Below, piece after piece: positions 1-8,994 of a stretch of DNA of 64,000 nucleotides. Every line of letters begins with the position of its first letter. Position 1 is the first letter of the stretch. Both the position numbers and the translations under genes were made by a program. The notes under the pieces are model-generated. The model saw only the letters and a list, made by a program, of their open reading frames with translations, searched no databases and was not told the DNA's origin. This DNA is from JANQHO01 sp965218075 (GTDB lineage Bacteria; Bacteroidota; Bacteroidia; Flavobacteriales; Schleiferiaceae), in assembly GCA_965218075.1 (NCBI GenBank), contig CBDCJZ010000003.1, positions 1,550,001 through 1,614,000 of the forward strand, written 5' to 3'.

Positions 1-1070
1 ACCGAATCTCCTCCTCCTACTAAGCTAAAGGCCCCGTTTTTTGTTGATTTGGCAACTAGTCTAGCCAACTCGTACGTTCCTCTTTCAAAGTTGGAAAACT
101 CAAACACTCCTATTGGCCCGTTCCATAAAATGGTTTTCGATTCCAATAATATTTCTTCCAAATCATTTAAGGTTTGCGGGCCAACATCTAATCCCATCCA
201 ACCGTCTTCTATATTATTAGTTTGACTTATTCTCTGCCTTGCATCATTATTAAAAGAATCTGCATTGACCGAATCTTTGGGAAAGAGCATTTTAACATTT
301 TCTTTTTCAGCCGTTTCTAATATTTTTAAAGCCCTTTTCAGATAATCATTTTCTACCAGGCTAGACCCCACTTTTCCCCCTTTTGCTTTAACGAAAGTAA
401 AAGCCATACTACCACCAATAATCAGGTTATCCAGCTTTGGCATCAAATTTTCCAATATGCCAATCTTTGAAGACACTTTGGCACCACCTATTATAGCCGT
501 AACGGGAGATTTACCCTCATTTAGCACTTTAGACACATTTTCAATTTCAGCTGCCATTGTTAAACCAAAAGCTTTTTTCCCATTAAAAAATTTTGCTATC
601 ACAGTTGTACTAGCATGAGTACGATGAGCTGTACCAAAGGCATCGTTTACGTAAAAATCTCCATTTTTAGATAGTTTCTCAGCAAAATCTGCAATCCCCT
701 TGCTTTCTTCTTCATAAAAACGGAGGTTTTCCAACAGCACAATTTCTCCCGTTTTAGCAGCTTTAGTTATTTTCTCTACTTCTTCACCTATGCAATCTTT
801 AGCAAAAGACACCGTCTTTCCACTTAGCTTTTCCAAGGTGCTGATAATATTTTCTAGACTCAGCTCTTTCTGATAACCTTCTTTAGGTCTTCCTATGTGA
901 GACATCAAAACTGGAATACCGTTCTTCTCTATTATAGTCTCAATAGTGGATATAGTTGTCCTAATACGGGTGTCATCCGTAACTTCTAACTTATTATTTA
1001 GAGGAACGTTAAAATCTACCCTTACTAATACTCTTTGTCCTTGAAAATCTACGTCATTTACAGTTGTCAT
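1..1070 (-). CDS. pgk: Phosphoglycerate kinase, C-terminus beyond the window
   Basis: This cytoplasmic enzyme transfers the acyl phosphate of 1,3-bisphosphoglycerate to ADP, the first ATP-yielding step of glycolysis. The frame starts at an ATG whose complement is at 1068-1070 and stays open to the left edge, giving 356 codons. The family is usually about 395 residues, so roughly the last 40 residues are missing because of the window edge, not mutation. Family hallmarks seen in order are RVDFNVP (residues 17-23), SHIGRPK (57-63), the LLENLRF segment, the NDAFGTAHR segment and IGGAKVSSKI. It is divergent from holB with 60 bp between the starts. Confidence 0.97.
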   Translation of the reverse strand, partial: MTTVNDVDFQGQRVLVRVDFNVPLNNKLEVTDDTRIRTTISTIETIIEKNGIPVLMSHIGRPKEGYQKELSLENIISTLEKLSGKTVSFAKDCIGEEVEKITKAAKTGEIVLLENLRFYEEESKGIADFAEKLSKNGDFYVNDAFGTAHRTHASTTVIAKFFNGKKAFGLTMAAEIENVSKVLNEGKSPVTAIIGGAKVSSKIGILENLMPKLDNLIIGGSMAFTFVKAKGGKVGSSLVENDYLKRALKILETAEKENVKMLFPKDSVNADSFNNDARQRISQTNNIEDGWMGLDVGPQTLNDLEEILLESKTILWNGPIGVFEFSNFERGTYELARLVAKSTKNGAFSLVGGGDS

Positions 1071-1092
1071 TTTCAATTAATTTGTAGGACTT

Positions 1093-1100
1093 CAAAAATA
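1093..1100 (-). promoter_or_regulatory. Candidate -7 promoter box of pgk
   Basis: On the minus strand the octamer TATTTTTG fits the Bacteroidota -7 consensus TAnnTTTG and ends 22 bases before the pgk ATG. A TTTG that could be a -33 element lies about 27 bases further upstream, which is longer than the usual spacing, so the assignment rests mainly on the -7 box and its position. Confidence 0.4.
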
Positions 1101-1130
1101 CGATCTTTACGGTTAAGGGGTATCGAACAA

Positions 1131-2276
1131 ATGAAATTTGCCGAAGTTGCTGGGCATGATAAGCTGAAAAGTGATCTAATAAGATTAGCTAATAATGAAA
1201 GAATGGGTCATGCTTTCCTTTTTTATGGGCCGGAGGGAAACGGGGCTTTGCCTTTATCACTTGCCTTGGCTCAATATCTTAGTTGTAGAGATAAAAACTT
1301 GGATGACAGTTGTGGTAGATGTTTGAATTGCAGGCTTTTCTCTTTCTATAATTTCCCTGATGTTCATTTTGTTTATCCCGTGGCTAAAACCCAAAAGACT
1401 AATGATAAACCTTTAAGTGGTGACTTTAGGGAAGAATGGAATGCCCTGTTAAAAAGCGAAAAGTATTTTGGTCTTTTCCGTTGGTTAGAAACACTGGGAA
1501 TCGAAAATAAGCAGGCTCAAATCAATATATATGAGAGCTTGGATATTTTTAAAAAGCTGAGTCTCAAATCATATCAAGGAAAATACAAGTTTGTAATCAT
1601 GTGGATGCCAGAGCGTATGAATAGCAGTGCTGCTAATAAGATTCTCAAAATACTAGAGGAACCGACTTCTCATACTTTCTTTTTTCTAATTTCTGAAAGT
1701 CCGAATGTCTTACTACAAACCATTATCAGTCGCTGTCAGAAAATACAAGTGAACCGATATTCTGTAGCTACTACTAAACTATTTTTAAAGGAAGAAAAAA
1801 AGCTGGACAATGACACAGCTTCAGTTATTGCTCAAATAGCTGAAGGCAATTTATCTCTTGCCGGAAAGCTTGCTGGGCGTTCTGAATCTTATCGTAATTA
1901 TGTTGTTCACTTCAGTTCATGGGTAAGAGTTTGTTTTAAAGCGGATATCTATCAAATTATTCATTGGGTTGAGGGTTCTGCATGCTTTGAAAGGGAAAGG
2001 CTAAAAGACTTTATTAAATTTTGCGCTGATATTTTCCGACGGGCTTTTGAATTAAACTACGTGGATGCCGTTTCTTCCAATGATGTTTTTGATAACACTG
2101 ACTTCGAACTCCAAAAATTTGCACCTTTTGTTAATTCAGCAAATGCTGCTGATATTTTGGAGTTAATTGACACGGCTATGTGTGATGTAAGCCGAAATGC
2201 TAATTCGAAGATTGTCTTAACGGATTTGAGTCTTAAAATGGCGAGAAAACTAAATGGCGAGAAAACTAAAAATTAA
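1131..2276 (+). CDS. holB: DNA polymerase III delta' subunit
   Basis: The product is the delta' subunit of the clamp-loader complex, which helps place the beta sliding clamp on primed DNA. The ATG at 1131 gives 381 residues beginning MKFAEVAGH. The frame is open further upstream to 1035, but that extension overlaps the pgk start region and does not resemble the family. An AAA+ fold is recognisable. The P-loop position reads GPEGNG and lacks the Lys of a true Walker A, as expected for delta'. A cysteine cluster follows (C-x10-C-x2-C-x2-C, zinc module), and an SRC motif (ISRCQKI) supplies the arginine finger. There is no other replication gene nearby. It is divergent from pgk. Confidence 0.93.
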   Translation: MKFAEVAGHDKLKSDLIRLANNERMGHAFLFYGPEGNGALPLSLALAQYLSCRDKNLDDSCGRCLNCRLFSFYNFPDVHFVYPVAKTQKTNDKPLSGDFREEWNALLKSEKYFGLFRWLETLGIENKQAQINIYESLDIFKKLSLKSYQGKYKFVIMWMPERMNSSAANKILKILEEPTSHTFFFLISESPNVLLQTIISRCQKIQVNRYSVATTKLFLKEEKKLDNDTASVIAQIAEGNLSLAGKLAGRSESYRNYVVHFSSWVRVCFKADIYQIIHWVEGSACFERERLKDFIKFCADIFRRAFELNYVDAVSSNDVFDNTDFELQKFAPFVNSANAADILELIDTAMCDVSRNANSKIVLTDLSLKMARKLNGEKTKN

Positions 2277-2394
2277 TTCTTGATTTTCTAGTTCCTTAAC
2301 AAACAAGCGTATATAATCTGGCGCTCCTTAACTTTTCAAATTTTGAACGGATTTAGATATACTAGAAAGAGGTGATTCGGTTATCATTTAAGCT

Positions 2395-3280
2395 TTATTT
2401 TGCTTTTCCCAGAATATAGATCAAACTACTGGCATTTTTTATTCTTCCGGCCTTTAAGATTACTTATTAAGCCCTTTAAAAGAGCCCTTATCGGGATTTT
2501 CTTTTTTCTGACTTTATTTTTCTACTTAAAAGGCTAATATAAATGCTGTCAAAAGGTGCATTTTTGATATGTACCAAATTAAAACCCATAAAGATTTGCC
2601 AAGTCTATGGTATTCTCTTTGGGAAAGTGAAATAAGTGCAAAGGCACGTCTAAAGCAGCCCAAGAATCTCGATAAAACTCAACATCATAGGATTCATGAT
2701 TTGGAACAGCTATTATGAAGGATGCCTTTAGATGGGAGCTTCTCGTAAAAGACTTTAATATAATGCCCCTAGGTTTGGAAGTTGCTCTAAAACATGCCAT
2801 AGAGTTATACGGGAATAGATCTCTTTATTTTTCAAATTGCTTTGGTTCTATAAAGAGTAATTCCGTTTTTATTTTTAGCAACTTTTCTAGTTCGGTTATC
2901 GGGCTTGACTCCTGATATTATCCAATCCATTTTTAGCTTCCTTTAAGAAATACCCCCTACCTGCTGTATAGTCTAGGAAGCTTTTACCACATCCACATAT
3001 TGATTAATAAGCCCAACTTTATTTTTATTCGCCATATTTCTTACCCGAGATATACTCAATTGAACAGGCTCTTTTTTCGTCAGCATGATTTGTGTAATCT
3101 TCATATCATAGATATTTACCGGATTCCTCATCTGTTGGTTTTAGACTGGTTGTTCACAAGTGACAATCGTTGCATTCTCGTATTCGAAATAACTTCCCAT
3201 TTCCTCTAAAATAAAGAAGTCGGGTAAATGTTCTTAAAAGAATTTACTCTACAAATGGGACAGTTTTCTACGGTAACCAT
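2395..3280 (-). pseudogene. Decayed class I SAM-dependent methyltransferase
   Basis: Reading the minus strand from an ATG at 3280, just after mnmG, several frames together reconstruct a methyltransferase. There is an N-terminal CPIC zinc-type segment, a second C-x2-C segment, a SAM-binding GCGKSFLDYTAGRGYFLKEA, then TLWHVLEQLPNLGALY, and IIAVPNHESYDVEFYRD with a downstream WAALDVPLHLFHF. The tail runs to a stop at 2395. At least six in-frame stops or frameshifts interrupt it, so it is not functional. An intact version would have about 290 residues. In related Bacteroidota a methyltransferase of this sort often follows mnmG, so this looks like an inherited operon gene that decayed in place. 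The substrate is unknown. Confidence 0.8.
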
Positions 3281-3299
3281 TTATGCTCTATGTGGAACC

Positions 3300-5171
3300 T
3301 TATCGACCCATATAAACTAAAAGCACATTAATGTCCGATGGGTTTACTCCACTAATTCTCCTAGCTTGTTTAATACTCACAGGTCTAATTTTTTTTAGCT
3401 TTTCTTTCGCCTCATAACTAAGGCTCATTAATTTGGTGTAATCAAAATCTCTTGGAATATTTACATTCTCTAATCGATTGAGCTTTTGAGCATTATCTTT
3501 TTCTTTATCTATATAGCCCCTGTATTTGAGTTTAATCTCTACCTGTTCTTCAACTTCGCTGCTTACTTTATTATTAATTAAGTAAGCAGCGAAGTAATTT
3601 ATATTGGCTAAGTCATTGATTGAAACTTGAGGTCTACTCAAAAAGCTATATAGCTTCATTTTTTGATGAACTTCTGCACTATTGGCTTTTTTAAGTATTG
3701 GATTGATTTCCGATGGTTCTACATTCTCTTTATAAAGCAAGTCTTCTAGTCTATTCACTTGTAGCATTTTTTCATGGAACTCTATTAGTCGATTATCGTC
3801 TATTAAGCCTAAACCATAGCCCAATTGAGTTAATCTTTCATCTGCATTATCTTGTCTCAATAAAATTCTAAACTCAGCCCTGCTGGTAAACATTCTGTAA
3901 GGCTCTTCTGTACCCTTAGTAATTAGGTCATCTGTTAAAACCCCAATGTACGCTTGATCTCGATCGAGAATGAAGCTGTCTTTTTCATGAACCTTATTAT
4001 GGGCATTAATTCCGGCAATTAGCCCTTGACAGGCGGCCTCTTCATAACCAGTAGTTCCGTTAATCTGACCAGCGAAATAGAGATTCTCTACTAGCTTAGT
4101 TTCTAATGTATACTGGAGTTGAGTTGGCTGGAAGAAATCATATTCTATAGCGTATCCAGGCCTAAACATTCTAACGTTTTCAAAGCCTAGTATTGAACGA
4201 AGAGCCTTGTATTGTATATCATCCGGAAGGCTAGTACTAAACCCGTTTACATATACCTCAATCGTATCCCAACCTTCAGGCTCAACAAATATTTGATGAC
4301 GGTCTTTATCGGCAAACCTGTGTATCTTATCTTCTATACTGGGACAATAACGAGGTCCTGTGCTTTTGATTTGGCCATTAAACATAGGGCTTCGATCAAA
4401 GCCCGATTGCAAAAGTTCGTGAACTTCTTTATTAGTATAAGTAATATAACAGCTTTTTTGTTTCCTCAGGGTTTTAGTTTCTGATGAAAAACTAAACTTC
4501 CGTGGGGTTTCATCACCTAATTGTTCTTCCATTTTGGAATAATTCAAAGACCTTCCATCCACTCTAGGGGATGTTCCCGTTTTCATTCTCCCCGATTCAA
4601 AACCGATTTTGATCAAATCTTCCGTAATTCCCGTAGCCGCTCTTTCACCAACTCTACCTCCACCAAATTGTTTATCCCCAATATGAATAAGACCATTGAG
4701 AAAAGTTCCATTAGTAAGAATCACTGCTTTTGCTTTAATCTCCAAACCTATTCCCGTTTTAACTCCAATTACCTTTCCATTTTTCGTGATGACTTTGATA
4801 ACCATGTCTTGGAAAAAATCAAGCAGAGGAATTTTTTCCAAAGCCAATCGCCATTCTTTTGCAAAGAGCATCCTGTCATTCTGAGTTCTAGGAGACCACA
4901 TGGCGGGGCCCTTACTTTTATTGAGCATACGAAACTGGATCATAGTTTTATCTGTAATAATACCGCTTAGCCCTCCTAAAGCATCTATTTCTCGTATAAT
5001 CTGTCCTTTGGCAATTCCCCCCATAGCTGGATTACATGACATCTGACCGATAGTTTGTAAGTTCATGGTTATCAGGAGAGTCTTGCTACCCATACGTGCT
5101 GTTGCTGCTGCCGCTTCACAGCCCGCATGGCCTCCACCTACTACTAATACATCATACTCTATATCAAACAT
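3300..5171 (-). CDS. mnmG: tRNA uridine-5-carboxymethylaminomethyl synthesis enzyme MnmG
   Basis: MnmG (GidA) works with MnmE to make the carboxymethylaminomethyl modification at wobble uridine 34 of several tRNAs, using FAD and a methylene-THF-derived carbon. The 623 residues match the family length. An FAD-binding GGGHAGCEAA motif lies at residues 12-21, and the SCNPAMGG and GTTGYEEAACQG signatures are intact. The C-terminal helical domain is present. It is the third gene of a minus-strand series DUF4175-ybeY-mnmG, 30 bp after ybeY, followed by a methyltransferase pseudogene. No mnmE is in the window. Confidence 0.97.
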   Translation of the reverse strand: MFDIEYDVLVVGGGHAGCEAAAATARMGSKTLLITMNLQTIGQMSCNPAMGGIAKGQIIREIDALGGLSGIITDKTMIQFRMLNKSKGPAMWSPRTQNDRMLFAKEWRLALEKIPLLDFFQDMVIKVITKNGKVIGVKTGIGLEIKAKAVILTNGTFLNGLIHIGDKQFGGGRVGERAATGITEDLIKIGFESGRMKTGTSPRVDGRSLNYSKMEEQLGDETPRKFSFSSETKTLRKQKSCYITYTNKEVHELLQSGFDRSPMFNGQIKSTGPRYCPSIEDKIHRFADKDRHQIFVEPEGWDTIEVYVNGFSTSLPDDIQYKALRSILGFENVRMFRPGYAIEYDFFQPTQLQYTLETKLVENLYFAGQINGTTGYEEAACQGLIAGINAHNKVHEKDSFILDRDQAYIGVLTDDLITKGTEEPYRMFTSRAEFRILLRQDNADERLTQLGYGLGLIDDNRLIEFHEKMLQVNRLEDLLYKENVEPSEINPILKKANSAEVHQKMKLYSFLSRPQVSINDLANINYFAAYLINNKVSSEVEEQVEIKLKYRGYIDKEKDNAQKLNRLENVNIPRDFDYTKLMSLSYEAKEKLKKIRPVSIKQARRISGVNPSDINVLLVYMGR

Positions 5172-5201
5172 CTTTTATCGTTTTATGTGAAACATCTATA
5201 A

Positions 5202-5624
5202 TTAACTGTATTTCAATTCTTTGGAACGTAAATTTAAATAAAAATCTTCCTTCTCTATCATTATCGCCGCTTCTCTACCAGTTTTATCTTGATATCCCAT
5301 TAAATGCAATAGACCATGGGTCATAACCCGAAACAATTCTTCTTCAAATCTCAGTCTCAATTTCTCTGAATTACTTTGAACAGTCTCTATACTAATCAGC
5401 ATTTCTCCAGTTAAAGCTATACCTTCAGTGTAATCAAAAGTTATGATGTCAGTATAGTGGTCATGATTTAAATGGGACTGATTGATTCTTAAGATTTCTT
5501 GGTCATCAACAAAATGATACAGCATTTTTTTAACCTTATACCCTTCTTGTGAGACAACTTTATTCAGCCAGTTGACGATGAGATGTTGATCTTGCTTTAA
5601 TGGAAAATTTTGAAAACTAATCAA
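5202..5624 (-). CDS. ybeY: Endoribonuclease YbeY
   Basis: YbeY is a metal-dependent endoribonuclease needed for 16S rRNA 3' maturation and ribosome quality control. The 140-residue product has the metal site HGLLHLMGYQD near residues 103-113. The third ligand position is Asp rather than His, which I recall as usual in this phylum. The start is a TTG at 5624 that overlaps the TGA stop of the upstream DUF4175 gene (TTGA), suggesting coupled translation; no in-frame ATG lies near the N-terminus. It sits 30 bp upstream of mnmG on the same strand. Confidence 0.93.
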   Translation of the reverse strand: MISFQNFPLKQDQHLIVNWLNKVVSQEGYKVKKMLYHFVDDQEILRINQSHLNHDHYTDIITFDYTEGIALTGEMLISIETVQSNSEKLRLRFEEELFRVMTHGLLHLMGYQDKTGREAAIMIEKEDFYLNLRSKELKYS

Positions 5625-8600
5625 GGTTGAGCTGTATTTAACAATAGATTGGCCTTTTGGCGATAATAATTTTTAAGCTTTAAAGGAGTTAAAAGGATTT
5701 CTTCATCAAAAGGATTTTTCTCCTTTATATACTTCTCTATAAGACTTTGCTCCATTCGTATTTCTTCAGAAGTTTTAGACTCTCTATCCTCTTTCTGATC
5801 TTGTTGCATTTCCGCTTTTTCAGATTCTAACAAACGGATTTCCACTTCCTTTAGCCGTTCTTTATAAGTGTACTCAAATTGACCACTAAGCAGGTCCTTT
5901 TCCAATTCTTCCATTTGCTTGATAGCCTCTTGTATATTGCTCTTTGAATCATTATTACTGATTTTCTCATTCAGTTCTTGCAATTGATTTCTCAATTGTT
6001 CCTGCTGGCTTAAAATCTTGATTATTTCTGGACTATTGTTTCCTTTATCTATACCCCCCTTCTTTTGCTCGGTTAGTTTTTTGCCTTTTTGTTGCAGTTG
6101 GCTTATCTGTTCTCCTAATTGTTGTTGTAACTGTCTCATATTAGGCAAGCTGGACTTACCTATTTTTGGTTTTTGGCAGGACTGCTTGCCCGGCATTTGC
6201 ACAGACATGATTTGTTGCATTTGCCGCAAACTCTGATCCAAAAAAAAGGCCAAATTATTAGCAGCAGTCATTACGTACTGTTGACTCGCAGCTGCTTGCA
6301 AAGAATTTCTTTCTTCGAGTTCATCAATACTTTTATCTAAATTGGTTTTCACATCAGCCATCTCTTTAAAAACCATTTCTTTGATTTGAGTACTGCGTTC
6401 GCTCAAGGCTACAAGACTGTCTTCTATTATTTTGACTCCCTCTTTGATCTTTTGCTGCTCAGTAAGAATAGCCCTCAACTGAGGGTCGTCAATAGAAACA
6501 GATTTACTCAACTCTGCCAAGCCCTCTACTCCATGCGATAAGATTTCTAGATTCTCTAATATTTGTCTGAGATCTCGCATGTCTTCTGTCATAAGTTGTT
6601 CTTGCATGTTCATTAAATTTTGTTGTAATTGCCGGCTCATTTCCTGCATTTTCTCACTTGCTTTTTTTTGATTTTGGTTTGCTTTCATAGGCTGGCCTTT
6701 CTGCATATTCTTCTGAGAATGCTCTATCTGCTGTTGAATATCTTCAAAATTTTTATCTAATTCCTGCTTATTGTTTTCTAACTTAAAAAATTTATTTTGT
6801 TTCTCCAATTTTTCAACTTCTTCCTGTATTTTTGTCAATTCTTCTGCTAGCTGTCGTTGCTTTTTACCCTCATTAGGGTGATCTGACTCAGAAAGTTTCT
6901 TTTGTTTTTTTGCCAATTGTTCCAACTTTTCGGATTGTCTTAAAACATCTTTCTGAAATTTGAGATCTTCTAGTAAGTTTTTGTCTCTTTTGGAGCTACG
7001 CTGATTTTGCTCATTAGCTTTCTGTAGGGCTTCCAGTTTTTCCTGCAGTTTTTCTGTATCGAGTTTCTCCATTAGCTTCTGGATATCCTCTATCAGCTTT
7101 TCTATTTTGTCCTGGTCATTATCGTTTCTAATTTCAATCAGTTCTTTTTCCTTTTTTTGCAATTCCTCACTCTTATCAGAAACTTTATTCTCCTTCCTTT
7201 GCAACTTTTCTATCTTTTTATTCAATTCTTGCCGTCGCTTAAGTAGTTCTTCTTCTTTTTGCAACAGCTCTTTGAGTCTTTCCTGCTCACGGTATTCCAG
7301 TTTCTTGCTCCGCAGTAATTTTTTTCTCAAAGCCTCTATTTCTTTCTCTATCGCTTCGTCCAATTTTTCTAATCGGTCTCTTTCATTTTCAATATTTTCA
7401 TACCCTCTGTTTATATCTCCCTCAATTTCTTCTGCACCCTTTAACTTAAACTGAAAACGATTAGACTGTGCAGCCTTAGGTCCATTTATCTCATCGTTAT
7501 CATATATTTTTAGATAAATGCTAAGGCTCTTGCTTTCATTGGTAAGAGCTGGATCCAACTGTAATGTGTGAGTAAAACTTTGAATGGGCTCTTTTTTATT
7601 GATATTGAGATGCTTTACTTTAGGTACATCCTTCTTTATTAAACACAGCTGAAGATCTGTAAATCCATAATCATCTGATAAAGAACCTTTTATAAAGATA
7701 GTATTTTGATAGACCGTATCTTGGTAATACTCTACTTTAATGCTGGGATACTGATCTTTTAAGATGGCAATTGTATTGGACAATTCCCCTTGCTTAGAGA
7801 ATTGATCATTCTGAAGATCTATACGGTAACTTAAATCCCGTTTCAGCTTTTGACTAAGGGAAAATTGTTCCCCCTCTCTCTTAAAAGCTATAGCAGTATC
7901 TTCGGTTATTAAATGCGCTTGTTGAGTTTCTTCAGCCAGCAAGTTCCATCTTACTTCGCTGCCTTCAGGAACACTAAATTTATTATTAGTTTTGGATATG
8001 TAGAGCCTTAGGCCGGTATATTGGGGTGGTACTACCTGTATCAACATGTTTTTTATTTTGGGTACAGGAATCACTTTAACATCATAGACTCTACTGAGAA
8101 ATCCCGAAGCTTTGTATCGGAAAGAAAAACTTTCTTGTACATTTTCAAAAACATAATTAAACTGCCCCGGAGAAATGGATACCATTCTGGATTCCCCTTC
8201 CGGGTACTCTATCAAAACGCTAGAGGGAACCTTATCCCCGTTTAATATTAGGTCTAGTTTCAAATCTTCTCCTCTCTCTACAATGTATTCTTTATCCGTT
8301 ATAAACTGAAAAGGTGCTTTGGGTAAAAACTCCTGCTGGTATTGCACAATCCTTTTTCCAGATTCTGTGACAGAGCTTAAATTACCGGTCAACCACAAGA
8401 ATAGGAAAATAGAAACCGGTATTAATAGAATAGGCCAGTATTTTGTATTTTCTTCTAGGTTAACGGCATTCTGGAAAGAAATATCACTCAGTTTCTGGAT
8501 CTTCTGATTAATACTTGCTTTTATCAGTTCACTGTCTCTATTCGATAATTCATGTAACTGGAGTGTATTTAAAATTTTGTCATCTACTCGGGGAAAATGC

Positions 8601-8893
8601 TCCCCTATTAATCGAGCAGCTTGAGCATAATCGAGCTTCCTGTGAATTCTGAATAATCCCAATAAAGGCAAGAAAACATAATAAAAGGAAATTAAAGTAA
8701 TCCCAATAGTCAATAAAATCAATAGAAAAAAGCGTACGGATGAATTAAACCTCCCAAAATATTCCAAACCGGAAAGAAGTAAAAAGTAGAGAAGACCTAT
8801 GCCGGAAAAATAGATCAAGCCCTTGAGTAATTTGCTGAGATAATATTTCCTAGAAAACTCTTCCAGCTTGTTAGTCAACGTATCAAATCCCAT
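5621..8893 (-). CDS. DUF4175-type large coiled-coil membrane protein
   Basis: This 1090-residue protein resembles the DUF4175 proteins of Bacteroidota, whose function is unknown to me. Three hydrophobic segments lie near residues 22-45, 55-80 and 148-170, so the N-terminus is probably anchored in the inner membrane. A mixed beta-rich region follows, probably extracytoplasmic, to about residue 480. From about 485 to 1065 the chain is dominated by Lys, Glu, Gln and Leu and should form long coiled coils, with QQ-rich stretches near 880-960. It is first in a minus-strand series with ybeY and mnmG and overlaps ybeY by 4 bases. The frame is fully open, unlike the decayed genes around it, so it is probably under selection. 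Confidence 0.85.
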   Translation of the reverse strand: MGFDTLTNKLEEFSRKYYLSKLLKGLIYFSGIGLLYFLLLSGLEYFGRFNSSVRFFLLILLTIGITLISFYYVFLPLLGLFRIHRKLDYAQAARLIGEHFPRVDDKILNTLQLHELSNRDSELIKASINQKIQKLSDISFQNAVNLEENTKYWPILLIPVSIFLFLWLTGNLSSVTESGKRIVQYQQEFLPKAPFQFITDKEYIVERGEDLKLDLILNGDKVPSSVLIEYPEGESRMVSISPGQFNYVFENVQESFSFRYKASGFLSRVYDVKVIPVPKIKNMLIQVVPPQYTGLRLYISKTNNKFSVPEGSEVRWNLLAEETQQAHLITEDTAIAFKREGEQFSLSQKLKRDLSYRIDLQNDQFSKQGELSNTIAILKDQYPSIKVEYYQDTVYQNTIFIKGSLSDDYGFTDLQLCLIKKDVPKVKHLNINKKEPIQSFTHTLQLDPALTNESKSLSIYLKIYDNDEINGPKAAQSNRFQFKLKGAEEIEGDINRGYENIENERDRLEKLDEAIEKEIEALRKKLLRSKKLEYREQERLKELLQKEEELLKRRQELNKKIEKLQRKENKVSDKSEELQKKEKELIEIRNDNDQDKIEKLIEDIQKLMEKLDTEKLQEKLEALQKANEQNQRSSKRDKNLLEDLKFQKDVLRQSEKLEQLAKKQKKLSESDHPNEGKKQRQLAEELTKIQEEVEKLEKQNKFFKLENNKQELDKNFEDIQQQIEHSQKNMQKGQPMKANQNQKKASEKMQEMSRQLQQNLMNMQEQLMTEDMRDLRQILENLEILSHGVEGLAELSKSVSIDDPQLRAILTEQQKIKEGVKIIEDSLVALSERSTQIKEMVFKEMADVKTNLDKSIDELEERNSLQAAASQQYVMTAANNLAFFLDQSLRQMQQIMSVQMPGKQSCQKPKIGKSSLPNMRQLQQQLGEQISQLQQKGKKLTEQKKGGIDKGNNSPEIIKILSQQEQLRNQLQELNEKISNNDSKSNIQEAIKQMEELEKDLLSGQFEYTYKERLKEVEIRLLESEKAEMQQDQKEDRESKTSEEIRMEQSLIEKYIKEKNPFDEEILLTPLKLKNYYRQKANLLLNTAQP

Positions 8894-8968
8894 AGTGTCT
8901 CATTTAAATGTATCTCATTCCATGTAGATTGTTGGAATCAAAGTTACAAAGCCATTATTTAAGATAAT

Positions 8969-8976
8969 TATCTTTG
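8969..8976 (+). promoter_or_regulatory. Candidate -7 promoter box of gltX
   Basis: TATCTTTG matches TAnnTTTG and ends 18 bases before the gltX ATG at 8995. A transcript starting about seven bases downstream would have a very short leader. I found no convincing -33 TTTG at the expected distance. Confidence 0.4.
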
Positions 8977-8994
8977 CATTTCCAAAATGGTGCC

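Noticed and set aside
7107..7454. Ser- and Phe-rich plus-strand frame of 115 codons
   Set aside because: It is the antisense of the Lys/Glu-rich coiled coil of the DUF4175 protein, where the complement of AAR and GAR codons gives long open frames.
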